From Mycobacterium lepromatosis (GTDB taxonomy: Bacteria > Actinomycetota > Actinomycetes > Mycobacteriales > Mycobacteriaceae), in assembly GCF_000975265.2 (NCBI RefSeq), contig NZ_CP083405.1:1674001-1738000 (forward strand): a DNA stretch of 64,000 bases. The letters run 5' to 3'. The first letter of the stretch is position 1. Each line of letters begins with the position of its first letter. Position numbers and translations under genes: made by a program. Below the pieces are notes generated by a model. The model made no database searches, had not been told where the DNA came from, and was given only the letters and a program-made list of their open reading frames with translations. This document shows positions 41,145 through 51,284 of the stretch, in pieces.

Positions 41145-41392
41145 ATCCAACCGCGTCGGCGGCCCAGCAGGTCACGGATCAAAACGAAGAGCACCAGGGC
41201 GGTAAATCCGATAAGATACCAGTCCTCGACATGGCCAACGTGGTTGCCGCGCAGCATCGCCAGCAGCAACCCAATGGCGAACAAACCGACGATGTGCCAA
41301 GTGCGGTAATTGGTTCTGCTCCACCCCCACGCCACGGACGGTACCTCAGCAGGGTCGACGCCGGCATCGTGTTCCACCTCAGTGCTGGCCAC
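41138..41392 (-). CDS. DUF2631 small membrane protein, Rv2876 orthologue
   Basis: The 84-residue protein is intact. It has a polar N-terminus (MASTEVEHDAGVDPAEVP), a conserved AWGWS motif, two membrane segments (about 35-47 and 58-73) split by RGNHVGHVEDW, and a basic end RRRGWIR. DUF2631 proteins occur throughout mycobacteria; the role is unknown. It is the only survivor between rlmN and dxr and is divergent from dxr. In M. tuberculosis it lies next to Rv2877c in the same relative orientation. Confidence 0.85.
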   Translation of the reverse strand: MASTEVEHDAGVDPAEVPSVAWGWSRTNYRTWHIVGLFAIGLLLAMLRGNHVGHVEDWYLIGFTALVLFVLIRDLLGRRRGWIR

Positions 41393-41572
41393 AGTGATTC
41401 CTCCCGAATCGGATTGGGTGTTTGGTGATAACTATCCCGAGCATTCCGGCATACTGGTTTCAGTGTGCCACTCAAAATAATTTAAATAAAATAATTTATT
41501 TTACTATGGTGTTAGTGTCGACCGTGGCCCGCTTCCTAGCCTGTGTAGTCGGCGAACGGGCACAATGTGGGG

Positions 41573-42805
41573 GTGACCAATTCGACCGAGGGGAACTCTG
41601 GCGGCCGCCTCCGCGTGCTGGTGTTGGGAAGTACTGGCTCAATTGGCACCCAGGCGCTGGAAGTCATCGCCGCCAATCCGGACCGCTTCGAGGTAGTCGG
41701 GCTGGCCGCCGGGGGCGCGCAGCTGGACACGTTGCTGCGGCAGCGCGCCGAGACCGGCGTCACCAATATCGCCATCGCTAACGATCGCGCGGCTCAGCTG
41801 GCCGGCGACATCCCTTATCACGGGACTGATGCGGTCACCCGGCTGGTCGAGGATACTGAGGCTGACGTCGTCCTCAATGCGCTGGTAGGGGCATTGGGGC
41901 TGCGCCCCACATTGGCTGCACTGCAAACGGGCGCGCGATTGGCGTTGGCCAACAAGGAATCGCTGGTTGCTGGCGGTTCGTTGGTGTTGGCCGCGGCGCA
42001 GCCAGGCCAGATTGTGCCCGTCGACTCGGAACACTCCGCGCTGGCACAATGCCTGCGCGGTGGTACCCCCGACGAAGTTGCTAAGTTGGTGCTCACCGCC
42101 TCCGGCGGGCCGTTTCGTGGCTGGGCCGCCGGTGACCTAGAGCGCGTTACGCCCGAGCAAGCGGGTGTCCATCCGACCTGGTCCATGGGGCTGATGAACA
42201 CGCTTAACTCAGCATCTCTGGTTAACAAGGGGCTCGAGCTCATTGAAACCAACCTGTTGTTCGGCATTCCCTACGACCGCATTGAGGTGGTTGTGCACCC
42301 TCAGTCAATTGTTCATTCGATGGTCACATTCATCGACGGCTCGACGATAGCCCAAGCCAGCCCTCCGGACATGAAGCTGCCCATTTCTTTGGCGTTGGGC
42401 TGGCCACAGCGGGTGGGTGGCGCTGCTCGAGCCTGCGCTTTCACTACCGCATCGAACTGGGAATTCGAGCCGCTGGACACCGATGTTTTTCCCGCAGTCG
42501 AGCTGGCCCGGCACGCTGGACAGGTTGGCGGCTGTATGACTGCCATTTACGATGCTGCTAATGAGGAGGCTGCAGAGGCCTTCCTCCAAGGTCGGATCGC
42601 CTTCCCCGCTATCGTTGCAACAATCGCGGATGTGTTGCAGCGCGCTGACCAATGGGTTCCTCAATGGGGCGAGGGACCCGCTACCGTGGATGACGTACTC
42701 GACGCGCAGCGCTGGGCCCGTGAGCGAGCGCTGTGTGCGGTAGCAACAGCGAGTTCTGGAAAGGTCTCTAGCATGGTTTTAGATAAGGCACTAAGAGCTC
42801 GATGA
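41573..42805 (+). CDS. dxr: 1-deoxy-D-xylulose 5-phosphate reductoisomerase
   Basis: Dxr makes 2-C-methylerythritol 4-phosphate, the second step of the MEP pathway. The protein (410 residues from the GTG at 41573, matching MTNSTEG; 412 from the GTG at 41567) has the NADPH motif GSTGSIG at 19-25, [11 protein letters not shown], the metal-binding VDSEHSA and the substrate loop [10 protein letters not shown] with HPTWSMG and [11 protein letters not shown]. It overlaps rip1 by four bases, so the two are translated together. Confidence 0.96.
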   Translation: MTNSTEGNSGGRLRVLVLGSTGSIGTQALEVIAANPDRFEVVGLAAGGAQLDTLLRQRAETGVTNIAIANDRAAQLAGDIPYHGTDAVTRLVEDTEADVVLNALVGALGLRPTLAALQTGARLALANKESLVAGGSLVLAAAQPGQIVPVDSEHSALAQCLRGGTPDEVAKLVLTASGGPFRGWAAGDLERVTPEQAGVHPTWSMGLMNTLNSASLVNKGLELIETNLLFGIPYDRIEVVVHPQSIVHSMVTFIDGSTIAQASPPDMKLPISLALGWPQRVGGAARACAFTTASNWEFEPLDTDVFPAVELARHAGQVGGCMTAIYDAANEEAAEAFLQGRIAFPAIVATIADVLQRADQWVPQWGEGPATVDDVLDAQRWARERALCAVATASSGKVSSMVLDKALRAR

Positions 42806-44016
42806 TGTTCGCCCTCGGCATTGTGCTGTTTGCTATCGCCATCCTTATTTCGGCGGCCCTGCACGAATGTGGCCACTTGTGGGTGGCTTCCGCCACTGGC
42901 ATGAAGGTGCGTCGTTACTTTGTTGGCTTCGGCCCCACCCTCTGGTCGATCCGGCGCGGTGAAACCGAATATGGCATCAAGGCCGTTCCGCTAGGCGGTT
43001 TCTGTGATATTGCCGGTATGACCTCGGTCGAGGAGCTAGCGCCTGACGAATCTGACCGGGCAATGTACAAACAAGTGACCTGGAAGCGGGTGGCGGTGCT
43101 GTTCGCCGGACCTGCTATGAACTTCGTGATCTGCCTGGTGCTGATCTATGGCATCGCGTTGGTCTGGGGGCTACCCGAACTGCACCCGCCCACTCGGGCT
43201 GTAATCGGCGAAACTGCTTGTGTAGCATCGGAACTGGATCAAGGTAAGTTCGGAAACTGCACTGGCCCAGGTCCGGCGGCGCTGGCCGGGCTTCGCGCTG
43301 GCGATGTCGTAGTCAAGGTCGACGATACCCCAGTGTCGACCTTCGATGACATGGCTGCTGCGGTACGTAAGTTGCATGGTAAAGTGCCGATTATCTTCGA
43401 ACGGGACGGCACCGCGATCACCAGCTATGTCGACATCACGCCCACCCAGCGTTATATTTCCAATGGACAGGGCAGTCAACTCGAGCTGGCCACGGTCGGT
43501 GCCATCGGGGTTGGCGCAAGCCATCTGCTGCTCACGCACTATGGCGTGTTGTCTGCTGTGCCCGCCACCGCCGCTTTCGCTGGGGATTTGACCGTCGAGG
43601 TGGGCAAGGCGCTGGTAACCATACCGACCAAGCTGGGTGCCTTGGTGCACGCTATCGGTGGTGGGCAGCGCGACCCGCAGACGCCGATGAGTGTGGTCGG
43701 CGCCAGTATCATCGGTGGCGACACCGTCGATCATGGTTTGTGGGTGGTGTTCTGGTTTTTCTTGGCGCAGCTGAACCTTATTCTGGGTGCCATTAACCTG
43801 GTGCCGTTGCTGCCTTTCGATGGCGGCCACATCGCCATTGCTGTATTCGAGAGGATCCGTAACCTCATCCGGTCCGCCCGTGGCGTGGTCGCGGCCGCGC
43901 CGGTGAACTATCTCAAGCTTATGCCTGCGACCTATGTGGTCTTGGCCTTTGTAGTCGGGTACGTGCTGTTGACCGTGACCGCCGATTTGGTAAACCCAAT
44001 CAGGCTTTTTCAATAG
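42802..44016 (+). CDS. rip1: Site-2 membrane protease Rip1 (M50)
   Basis: Rip1 cleaves membrane-bound anti-sigma factors within the lipid bilayer. The 404-residue protein has the zinc motif HECGH at 21-25 in the first membrane segment, a PDZ domain at about 150-215 ([19 protein letters not shown]), and the second metal motif [13 protein letters not shown] with Asp340. Two more membrane segments are near 105-120 and 375-395. Its start ATG lies in the dxr stop (ATGATG/TGA overlap), and ispG follows 32 bp later. Confidence 0.95.
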   Translation: MMFALGIVLFAIAILISAALHECGHLWVASATGMKVRRYFVGFGPTLWSIRRGETEYGIKAVPLGGFCDIAGMTSVEELAPDESDRAMYKQVTWKRVAVLFAGPAMNFVICLVLIYGIALVWGLPELHPPTRAVIGETACVASELDQGKFGNCTGPGPAALAGLRAGDVVVKVDDTPVSTFDDMAAAVRKLHGKVPIIFERDGTAITSYVDITPTQRYISNGQGSQLELATVGAIGVGASHLLLTHYGVLSAVPATAAFAGDLTVEVGKALVTIPTKLGALVHAIGGGQRDPQTPMSVVGASIIGGDTVDHGLWVVFWFFLAQLNLILGAINLVPLLPFDGGHIAIAVFERIRNLIRSARGVVAAAPVNYLKLMPATYVVLAFVVGYVLLTVTADLVNPIRLFQ

Positions 44017-44048
44017 CCAATAGTGAAAAAACGAGAAATGGAGGAACA

Positions 44049-45227
44049 GTGACCATGCGTCTGGGCATGCCCGAGGCTCCGGCTCCCGGGCTTGCCCCCC
44101 GGCGTAGCACGCGTCAAGTAATGGTCGGCAGCGTTGGGGTCGGTAGTGACTACCAGATCTCCGTGCAGTCGATGTGCATCACCAAGACCCATGACGTCAA
44201 CTCGACGTTGCAGCAGATTGCGGAGTTGACCACTGCCGGTTGTGACATCGTTCGGGTGGCTTGCCCGCGTCAAGAGGATGCTGACGCACTTGCTGAAATC
44301 GTCCGGCACAGCAAGATTCCGGTGATTGTCGACATCCACTTCCAGCCGAAATACATCTTTGCCGCCATTGACGCCGGGTGTGCCGCGGTGCGGGTCAACC
44401 CCGGCAATATCAAAGAATTCGACGGCCGGGTCGGTGAGGTCGCCAAAGCCGCGGCCGCGGCTGGTATCCCGATCCGCATCGGCGTCAACGCCGGCTCGCT
44501 GGATAAGCGGTTTATGGACAAGTACGGCAAGGCCACACCCGAAGCACTGGTGGAGTCCGCACTGTGGGAGGCTTCACTATTCGAAGAGCACGGCTTCGGC
44601 AACATCAAGATCAGCGTCAAGCACCACGATCCCGTCGTTATGGTCGCCGCCTACGAGCAACTGGCCGCCCAGTGCGACTACCCATTGCACCTCGGTGTCA
44701 CCGAAGCCGGTCCTGCCTTCCAAGGCACCGTCAAGTCCGCGGTCGCCTTTGGAGCACTGTTGTCGAAGGGTATCGGTGACACCATCCGAGTTTCGCTATC
44801 GGCGCCGCCGGTCGAGGAGATCAAGGTTGGCAACCAGATTCTCGAATCGCTCAAACTTCGGCCGCGTTCACGCGAGATCGTTTCCTGCCCATCGTGCGGC
44901 CGTGCGCAGGTAGACGTCTACAAGCTGGCCAATGAAGTCAGCGCTGGTTTGGACGGCCTCAAGGTGCCGCTGCGGGTCGCCGTGATGGGGTGCGTCGTCA
45001 ACGGGCCCGGTGAGGCCCGCGACGCCGACCTGGGCGTCGCGTCCGGAAACGGCAAGGGCCAGATCTTTGTCAAGGGTGAAGTGATCAAGACTGTACCCGA
45101 AGCCCAGATTGTCGATACGTTGATCGAGGAGGCCGTGCGGCTTGTCTCCAAGATGGGGGTCGAGAAAAGCAGTGATCACGGTCTAGAAACGACAAGGAGC
45201 GGTTCACCGGTTGTGACCGTAAACTGA
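44049..45227 (+). CDS. ispG: 4-hydroxy-3-methylbut-2-enyl diphosphate synthase IspG
   Basis: IspG (GcpE) carries out the penultimate MEP-pathway step with a 4Fe-4S cluster. The 392-residue protein has the TIM-barrel part ([21 protein letters not shown] start, [12 protein letters not shown]) and the C-terminal cluster ligands Cys280 and Cys283 in SCPSCGR and Cys315 in [10 protein letters not shown], with the Glu of GPGE as fourth ligand. A GTG at 44049 or the ATG two codons later may start it; GGAGGAACAG precedes both. The stop codon lies in a short tandem duplication. Confidence 0.96.
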   Translation: MTMRLGMPEAPAPGLAPRRSTRQVMVGSVGVGSDYQISVQSMCITKTHDVNSTLQQIAELTTAGCDIVRVACPRQEDADALAEIVRHSKIPVIVDIHFQPKYIFAAIDAGCAAVRVNPGNIKEFDGRVGEVAKAAAAAGIPIRIGVNAGSLDKRFMDKYGKATPEALVESALWEASLFEEHGFGNIKISVKHHDPVVMVAAYEQLAAQCDYPLHLGVTEAGPAFQGTVKSAVAFGALLSKGIGDTIRVSLSAPPVEEIKVGNQILESLKLRPRSREIVSCPSCGRAQVDVYKLANEVSAGLDGLKVPLRVAVMGCVVNGPGEARDADLGVASGNGKGQIFVKGEVIKTVPEAQIVDTLIEEAVRLVSKMGVEKSSDHGLETTRSGSPVVTVN

Positions 45228-45250
45228 GTGAGGACCGTAAACTGAGTGAG
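45215..45250. repeat. 18-bp tandem duplication over the ispG stop
   Basis: Bases 45215-45232 and 45233-45250 are identical copies of an 18-bp unit (GACCGTAAACTGAGTGAG). The ispG stop codon TGA at 45225-45227 lies in the first copy; the second copy falls in the untranslated trailer. It does not change the protein. Confidence 0.9.
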
Positions 45251-45399
45251 GCTAGCCTGTTTACCTTGGCTCCGAGTTGGCCTTACAGAGAGTTCGCCAG
45301 ATGTCGGCTCCACCCATCTGTACCCATCACCCATCTTTATTCGTTTTGTCGGTGAGTGACGGATGTAGGTAGTGCGCGACGCCGCCGTGTAGCGGGTAT

Positions 45400-46069
45400 T
45401 CGACGACGACACGGTAGGATCATGCATGATCATGGCCCAGATTGTCAGAATACGATATCGATCCCTAGTCGACTTTAGTGGGAAAACTGCGGACCCGTCA
45501 AGGCGTTGTTCGTCCCTGGTCAGTAAGAGCAGAGTTGGTGATGCCGATGTGGCATCGACTCGAGTTGGCCTGGGGTCCGGAGCGTGATGTGCGTTAGCAC
45601 CAACCACTGGCGGCCCTCAAGTGCACCCGAGCTGCGAGATTGACCCCGCAGTGGGTCAGGTTAGGCCAGAGGAGTCGGATGCCTACCTAGTGTCGCCATC
45701 GGACATGTTCGTCGGCGAAATGGGCGTGGACCCGCGGCTGGGCCGACGGTTATCACGGTTATCGTCGCCGGGTGGCCAATCTCATTGCGGCCGGACGTGC
45801 TTGGACCCGTTTCGCGCAAGGGCAGGTCGTCTTCAAGGCTGGTGTGGGATCGCAGTCTTCGGCACTTGGGCAGATCCAAGGTGTCTGGGTGCATCCGGAA
45901 TGGTGTGAGCTGGACTTGGGCTTCAGCGTCACCACAACGCTGGCTGCTGTGTATCGCAGGCAGTGTACGCGTCGCCAGCCTGTTATGTAAACAATTTCAA
46001 CACCGTGTTGTGTACGCCTATAGTGGCTGCATCGAGGTCGGCACCTTCGTGACGGTGCTGCTGGGCTAA
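45400..46069 (+). pseudogene. GNAT acetyltransferase remnant, Rv2867c
   Basis: Pieces of a GCN5-type acetyltransferase are in order: MFVGEMGVDPRLG (about 45705-45745), RRRVANLIAAGRAWTRFAQG (about 45765-45825), the acetyl-CoA-binding strand and loop region QVVFKAGVGSQSSALGQIQG and VWVHPEW (about 45825-45905), and the end IEVGTFVTVLLG to a stop at 46067-46069. The pyrophosphate-binding RGxG loop is disrupted near 45920. It follows ispG as in M. tuberculosis. Confidence 0.7.
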
Positions 46070-46149
46070 CCCGTAGCTCCTGAGATCGACCGCAGCGCGG
46101 AAAGTTCCGAGAACGGCCTAAGGACCCCGATAATAACGTAGGCTTCGAC

Positions 46150-46545
46150 GCTAGACGAAGTTGCGGATCGGACCAATTAGCCATGACTTGCCAGTTCTGG
46201 TCGGGAAGGATGGTTGTATGGTCTTGTGCCTATGCATACTGAGCTGGTTGGTTCGGTTCGCGGGTATTGACATATTTATGCACCCCTACCACCGCCGCGG
46301 GTATGGTAGCGACGCTCTGCGGATGCTGATCAGCTGGCTGTTCATCGAACCAGACTGACCATCGCATCACGATTTACCCAGCTTTGGACAATGCCGGGGC
46401 CATATCAGTGTTACGAATCTGCAGGCTTTCGGCGAGTCGGCGTGACGCGTGAGTGCGAAATGCCTCCCGGTGGCAGTCGCGGGACGGTGTGATGATAGAA
46501 TTGTTGTATCCGAATTATTCCATAGCCACTGATCCGCCAGGAGTT
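46150..46545 (+). pseudogene. AAC(6')-like acetyltransferase remnant
   Basis: A second, different GNAT copy shows GIDIFMHPYHRRGYGSDALR (about 46264-46323), including the acetyl-CoA loop RRGYGS, then ITIYPALDNAGAISVL (about 46369-46417) and the end DGVMIELL (about 46484-46507), a pattern typical of aminoglycoside 6'-N-acetyltransferase-like proteins. Two frameshifts are needed. I do not know of an equivalent at this place in M. tuberculosis. Confidence 0.55.
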
Positions 46546-46554
46546 AGCCTGAAC

Positions 46555-46822
46555 TCACTGCTGGTAGATGTCTGCGTGGTGATCGGATGCGCACAATCGT
46601 TGCCATCGTCCGCTGGTCGTCGATGCGGTAGGGTCGGCGGCGCACGCTGAACGTGCCGACTAAACTTGAGCCGAAGGGGCTTGCCGACCCGATGGAGGTC
46701 ATGAGATAGATAACCCAAGGTCTCAAGGGAAAGTAAACTCAACTACTGCAGACAGGACTCGCGGCTGCAGTTTGCGGGGATCTCGACGCACGGTTGCGGT
46801 GAACTAAACGGTGTAGGGCGCT
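46555..46822 (-). pseudogene. relG: RelG (RelE-family) toxin remnant
   Basis: On the minus strand, APYTV-stop-FTATVRRDPRKLQPRVL and SAVVEFTF (about 46735-46822) match the RelG N-terminus with a TAG in the fifth codon. RVGKPL (about 46678-46695), LVGTFSVRR and YRIDDQRT follow in other frames, and IDHHADIYQQ ends at 46555. RelG cleaves mRNA on the ribosome. It lies directly after relF, in the M. tuberculosis order. Confidence 0.8.
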
Positions 46823-46824
46823 GT

Positions 46825-47115
46825 TTAGCGAGGGCGTTGCGGGACGCCGAATTCCACACGGATCTCGCTTTCGTCGTAGGTGTGGTCGGCCGCAATGTTG
46901 ACTTCGGCTTGGATAATCAACTCTGTTGATTCCGGATTGTTACAGCTAGTACGGTCTCTCATGCAACGGTTCCCCTTCGTCGGCGCCGAACAATAACGGC
47001 TACCGGCGCACTATATATCCTTCTAATGGTGATTTGGTCCTGCGTCAGGGCGACTGCATTGATGGCTCCATTGAGCTTGTCTTTGACCTTAGAAATTAGC
47101 AATAATTTACATATC
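46825..47115 (-). pseudogene. relF: RelF antitoxin remnant
   Basis: The minus strand reads LISKVKDKLNGAINAVALTQ and DQITI (about 47040-47110), the Phd/YefM-type N-terminus, then after disruptions AEVNIAADHTYDESEIRVEF and GVPQRPR to a stop at 46825-46827. Frameshifts and stops break the middle. The stop lies next to the relG start, consistent with an operon. Antitoxin and toxin have both decayed. Confidence 0.8.
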
Positions 47116-47255
47116 GCGAGTGTGGCTTTATTACAAAGACTGTTAGCTAGCTAATATACGCGCGCGGGTAGCATATCGGCTCTACGTACGATAACTGATG
47201 GGTCTCGGTGTGTCGGTGTTGCAGTTCAGGCTTGAGTTCTTAACATCAGCAATGT

Positions 47256-49079
47256 ATGGCCACGAAAACCTCACTATTATCATTTGTTTCGGTAGCGGCG
47301 GGTCTGTGGTTGGTCGCGGTTATTGCCGTGTCTGGCTGCACCCCACGGCCCAACGGCCCGGGCCCGGCCGCTGCGAAATTCTTTGGCGCACTGGCCATCG
47401 GTGATACCGTGACTGCTGCCCAACTCAGCGACAGTCCCAACGAAGCTCGCGAAGCGCTCAACGCAGCCTGGGCCGGACTACAAGCTGGCCACCTGGACGC
47501 GCAGCTCCTCAGTGCAAGGTATGCCGAGGACACTGGCACCATTGCTTACCGCTTCACCTGGTACCTGCCGAAGAACCGGACGTGGAGCTACAATGGCCAG
47601 TTGAAGATGGTGCGCTACGAGGGGCGCTGGCAGGTTCGGTGGACTGCCACCGGGCTGCATCCCAGATTGGGTGAACATCAGACGTTTGCGTTGCGCGCGG
47701 ATTCACCGCGGCGCGCCTCGGTGAACGAACTCGGGGGCAGCGATGTGTTGGTGCCGGGCTACCTCCATCACTACGCGCTGGATGCCACCTTGGCCGGGCC
47801 CGGCCTGATCGGAACGGCACGTGCGGTGGTCGATGCCTTACACCCTTTTGATGACACCCTCAACGATCCGCAGCTGCTCGCCGAAAAAGCTAGTTCGGTG
47901 ACGGAGCCACTGAGCTTGGTCACGCTGAGCCCTGATGACAACGACCGTGTCGCTCCGGCGATTGGCAGGCTTCCTGGCGTTGTGGTCACGCTCCAGGCCG
48001 ACTTGCTGCCGACTGACTCGCATTTCGCCCCGTCGGTCATGGCCGAGGTGAAGAAAGCCGTGATCGATCAACTCGATGGCCAGCCGGGTTGGCGAGTGGT
48101 CAGTGTCAACCATAATGGCGTCGACGTCGCGGTGTTGCACGAGGTCGAATCGTCGCCGGCATCGTCGGTCTCGATCACGCTAGATCGGGCCGTGCAGAAT
48201 GCCGCCCAGCATGCAGTAGACAGCCGCGGCGGTAAGGCGATGATAGTCGTGCTCAAACCGTCGACTGGGCAGATCCTTGCGATCGCGCAGAACGCGGGGG
48301 CCAATGCTGACGGCCCGCTCGCTACCACCGGCCTGTTCCCACCTGGGTCGACCTTCAAGGTGGTCACCGCCGGTGCGGCCATCGACCACGATATGGCTAC
48401 CCCCAACACGATGCTAGGTTGCCCTGGCCGCATTGACATCGGGCAACGTACTATCCTCAACTATGGGGGCTTTGATCTTGGCGCGGTGCCGATGTCACGT
48501 GCATTCGCCAGTTCCTGCAACACCACGTTCGCCGAATTAAGCAGCAGGATGTCGCCCCACGGTCTGACACAGACCGCCAGCCAGTACGGGATCGGGCTTG
48601 ACTATCAGGTGGACGGCATCGCCACGGTAACCGGGTCGGTGCCGCCAACGGTGGACCTGGCTGAGCGCACCGAGGACGGCTTCGGTCAAGGCAGGGTGCT
48701 GGTCAGTCCGTTCGGGATGTCCTTGGTGGCGGCCACCGTAGCTGCCGGCAAAACCCCGGTCCCGCAACTGATCGTCGGGCGGCTAACAAGAGTCGAAGGA
48801 GCCAGCACGCCGATCCCCCCGAAGGTGATCGATTCGCTGCGACCGATGATGCGGTTGGTGGTGACCAACGGGACCGCTAAAGAGATCGCCGGCTGTTGCG
48901 GTGCGGTCTTTGGGAAGACCGGTGAAGCCGAGTTCGCTGGCGGATCGCATTCCTGGTTCGTCGGGTATCGCGGCGATCTGGCGTTCGCAGCTCTGATCGT
49001 GGGGGGTGGAAGCTCGGAATACGCGGTGCGGATGACCAAAGTCATGTTCGAATCGTTGCCGCCGGATTACCTGACCTAG
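47256..49079 (+). CDS. Penicillin-binding lipoprotein (class B-like), Rv2864c orthologue
   Basis: The 607-residue protein is a peptidoglycan transpeptidase anchored as a lipoprotein: signal segment 5-24 and lipobox VSGC with Cys28. An NTF2-like MecA-type N-terminal domain follows (about 35-150), then a dimerisation domain and the transpeptidase domain with nucleophile Ser365 and Lys368 (STFK), SCN at 420-422 and KTG at 554-556. All catalytic motifs are intact. The ATG at 47256 gives the family start. It stands alone between the relF remnant and mapB. Confidence 0.94.
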   Translation: MATKTSLLSFVSVAAGLWLVAVIAVSGCTPRPNGPGPAAAKFFGALAIGDTVTAAQLSDSPNEAREALNAAWAGLQAGHLDAQLLSARYAEDTGTIAYRFTWYLPKNRTWSYNGQLKMVRYEGRWQVRWTATGLHPRLGEHQTFALRADSPRRASVNELGGSDVLVPGYLHHYALDATLAGPGLIGTARAVVDALHPFDDTLNDPQLLAEKASSVTEPLSLVTLSPDDNDRVAPAIGRLPGVVVTLQADLLPTDSHFAPSVMAEVKKAVIDQLDGQPGWRVVSVNHNGVDVAVLHEVESSPASSVSITLDRAVQNAAQHAVDSRGGKAMIVVLKPSTGQILAIAQNAGANADGPLATTGLFPPGSTFKVVTAGAAIDHDMATPNTMLGCPGRIDIGQRTILNYGGFDLGAVPMSRAFASSCNTTFAELSSRMSPHGLTQTASQYGIGLDYQVDGIATVTGSVPPTVDLAERTEDGFGQGRVLVSPFGMSLVAATVAAGKTPVPQLIVGRLTRVEGASTPIPPKVIDSLRPMMRLVVTNGTAKEIAGCCGAVFGKTGEAEFAGGSHSWFVGYRGDLAFAALIVGGGSSEYAVRMTKVMFESLPPDYLT

Positions 49080-49271
49080 CGCGATCAGCGGCGCTTTCGG
49101 CGGGACTCGGCATCCAGCCTGTGGTGGCCAAGTCGGTGTGCAGACATACGGCGCAAGGCCCGCTTGCCCGATTTGCTCCCGGCCACGGCGGGACTGGCAG
49201 GTGGCCCTCACCTTACGCCACCGGTGTGGCACGTAGCGTCGCTGAAAGAATCGCGTGATTAAGCTTGCAGC

Positions 49272-50129
49272 ATGCCTGCTCGCACCGCGCTTTCTCCTGG
49301 TGTGCTGTCCCCGATGTTGCCGGTGCCCGCATGGATTCCGCGCCCCGAATACGTCGGCAAGTCGACCGTGCAGGAGGGCAGCGAGTCGTGGGTGCAGACA
49401 CCGGAGGTGGTCGAGAAGATGCGCGTCGCCGGCCGGATTGCGGCCGGCGCCTTGACTGAGGCAGGTAAGGCAGTCGCGCCTGGAGTGACGACCGACGAGC
49501 TGGACCGGATTGTCCATGAATATATGGTCGACCACGGTGCCTACCCGTCAACCCTGGGCTACAAGGGCTACCCGAAGTCGTGTTGTACGTCGCTCAACGA
49601 AGTTATCTGTCACGGCATTCCAGACTCGACGGTGATCGCTGACGGTGACATCGTCAACATCGATGTCACGGCCTATATCGATGGCGTGCACGGCGATACC
49701 AATGCGACTTTTCTGTCTGGCGATGTCTGCGAATCTCACCGGCTACTTGTTGAGCGAACGCGTGAAGCGACAATGCGTGCGATCAACGCCGTTAAGCCTG
49801 GGCGTGCGTTGTCCATCGTTGGTCGGGTCATCGAGTCTTATGCAAACCGTTTCGGGTACAATGTGGTCCGTGACTTCACTGGTCATGGCATCGGTACCAC
49901 GTTTCACAATGGGTTGGTTGTTTTGCATTACGACCAGCCCATTGTCACGACAATCATGCAGCCGGGTATGACATTCACCGTCGAGCCGATGATCAACCTG
50001 GGAACGCTAGATTATGATGTCTGGGATGACGGCTGGACGGTGGTTACCAAGGACCGTAAATGGACAGCGCAGTTTGAGCACACGCTGTTGGTGACCGACA
50101 CCGGCGTCGATATTCTCACCGTGCAGTGA
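49272..50129 (+). CDS. mapB: Methionine aminopeptidase MapB
   Basis: MapB removes the initiator methionine. The 285-residue protein has the Pro-rich N-terminal extension ([17 protein letters not shown]) of the actinobacterial type Ic enzyme. Metal ligands are Asp131 (NIDVTAY), Asp142 (HGDTNATF), His205 (GHGIG), Glu238 (TVEPM) and Glu269 (FEHTLLV), with His114 in VICHGIPD. The ATG at 49272 gives the conserved N-terminus. The 192 bp before it hold no recognisable trace of Rv2862c or Rv2863. Confidence 0.95.
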   Translation: MPARTALSPGVLSPMLPVPAWIPRPEYVGKSTVQEGSESWVQTPEVVEKMRVAGRIAAGALTEAGKAVAPGVTTDELDRIVHEYMVDHGAYPSTLGYKGYPKSCCTSLNEVICHGIPDSTVIADGDIVNIDVTAYIDGVHGDTNATFLSGDVCESHRLLVERTREATMRAINAVKPGRALSIVGRVIESYANRFGYNVVRDFTGHGIGTTFHNGLVVLHYDQPIVTTIMQPGMTFTVEPMINLGTLDYDVWDDGWTVVTKDRKWTAQFEHTLLVTDTGVDILTVQ

Positions 50130-51060
50130 TCTGGCCGGGTAAGCTGGTGGCATTGCACCTCGACGTGGATATTGGTCATAGGTATGCATGATGGCCTATC
50201 GTCGCGGCGACCGTTGGTGTGCGTGTAACTCGGCGATGCGTAGTAGCGCAACAGTTTGGTAAATACTGCCTTACTAATCACATAGGTAACTTAGGGGCAT
50301 TCGGGACTCGCAGTGGTTTGAGACAACTCGCGGAAATGGTGTGTAAACACGTTGTCGCCTACAACATGCGTACCATGACCGCGTGCCCGACGAAATATTC
50401 CGGTCGCGGTTTTTATTATAGCCGGTCCGGAGACGGCCGTCATGGTCGTGGTACCCGGCGCTTGGCAGCGCTGGCTCACTCCCCTGCGAAGCGGTGTGCG
50501 AACGCCTACATACAGCTTCGCTGCGCACCTGCTGTTATTGGCCCCGACACCGCGACTGACCGGCCAAGTCGGTGGTGACCAGGGACCGCGTTGGCGGTGA
50601 ACTCGCCTGGGGAAGGATTGGCTGCGACTAGGTTAGGTCGGTTCGTTGGTTTTGTCGCCATCCACCGCGGACATCCGCGGATGGCTGACCTCAAGGTGTG
50701 GTTCGCTGTGGAGGCTGTCCGCCGTTGGAGATCGCCACCACCATGCTGGTCAGTTTTCCCGAACGCTTGGGCGATGGTAAGTGGACAAGCCGGTGGCTAG
50801 TCTACACCGATTACCGTATGTTGAGTCTGCTGAGATGAAACAACGTCTAGGAGTTGACTGCACCAGTTGACTGCCGCGGTCATGTTGCGCACCAGCACCT
50901 ACACCTAGTAGCGCCACCACATCTATCTCTGGCCGCGTGCCACAGGATGGCTTTGCGGTCTTCGCGCGATACGCGCCGAACAAATAAAAATTTACAAGCT
51001 ATTTGACGACCGTAGCTGCTCGCTGAACAGCGTACATGGGGCTAGGAACCGTAGTTGCAC
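50130..51060. other. Decayed DNA after mapB
   Basis: About 930 bp without a gene I can name. One plus-strand patch at about 50724-50825 (LEIATTMLVSFPERLGDGKW, then TSRWLVYTDYRML) reads like protein but I do not recognise it. Given the map position it may contain the scrambled front part of the glutamine synthetase gene whose end is seen just downstream. Confidence 0.4.
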
Positions 51061-51279
51061 CAAGCTAGTTGTTGGTGGCTATGTCGACCCGTACTACGCG
51101 GTGGCAGTCTTGATCGCGGCAGAGTTATCTAGACATAGAGCGAAAGCTGGCAGCCACCCGAGGCTGGCGCTAGCCATGTCGATGACGTTTCCGGCGCGGA
51201 ACAGCTGCCAGCTTCGCTAGCTGAGGTTGTAGCCACCTACCTGAACAAGTCCAACGCGGTGGTCATAGATTAGGAGAAG
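51061..51279 (+). pseudogene. glnA4: Glutamine synthetase-like (GlnA4) C-terminal stub
   Basis: VDPYYAVAVLIAAELS (about 51087-51133) resembles the NPYLAxAALIAAGL motif near the end of glutamine synthetase family proteins, and EQLPASLAEVVATYLNKS (about 51201-51255) resembles the following LPxSLxEAxxxF segment. The catalytic region is not recognisable. In M. tuberculosis glnA4 (Rv2860c) lies exactly between mapB and the amidotransferase, which supports this call; the sequence alone would be weak. Confidence 0.5.
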
Positions 51280-51284
51280 AGTAC

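Noticed and set aside
41475..41505. AT-rich patch upstream of dxr as an origin or UP element
   Set aside because: Only about 30 bp of A/T between divergent genes; it may belong to a promoter but no defined boxes can be assigned.
43171..44013. Minus-strand frame of 280 codons opposite rip1
   Set aside because: Rip1 has all protease motifs on the plus strand; the antisense frame is His/Gln/Arg-rich and resembles nothing.
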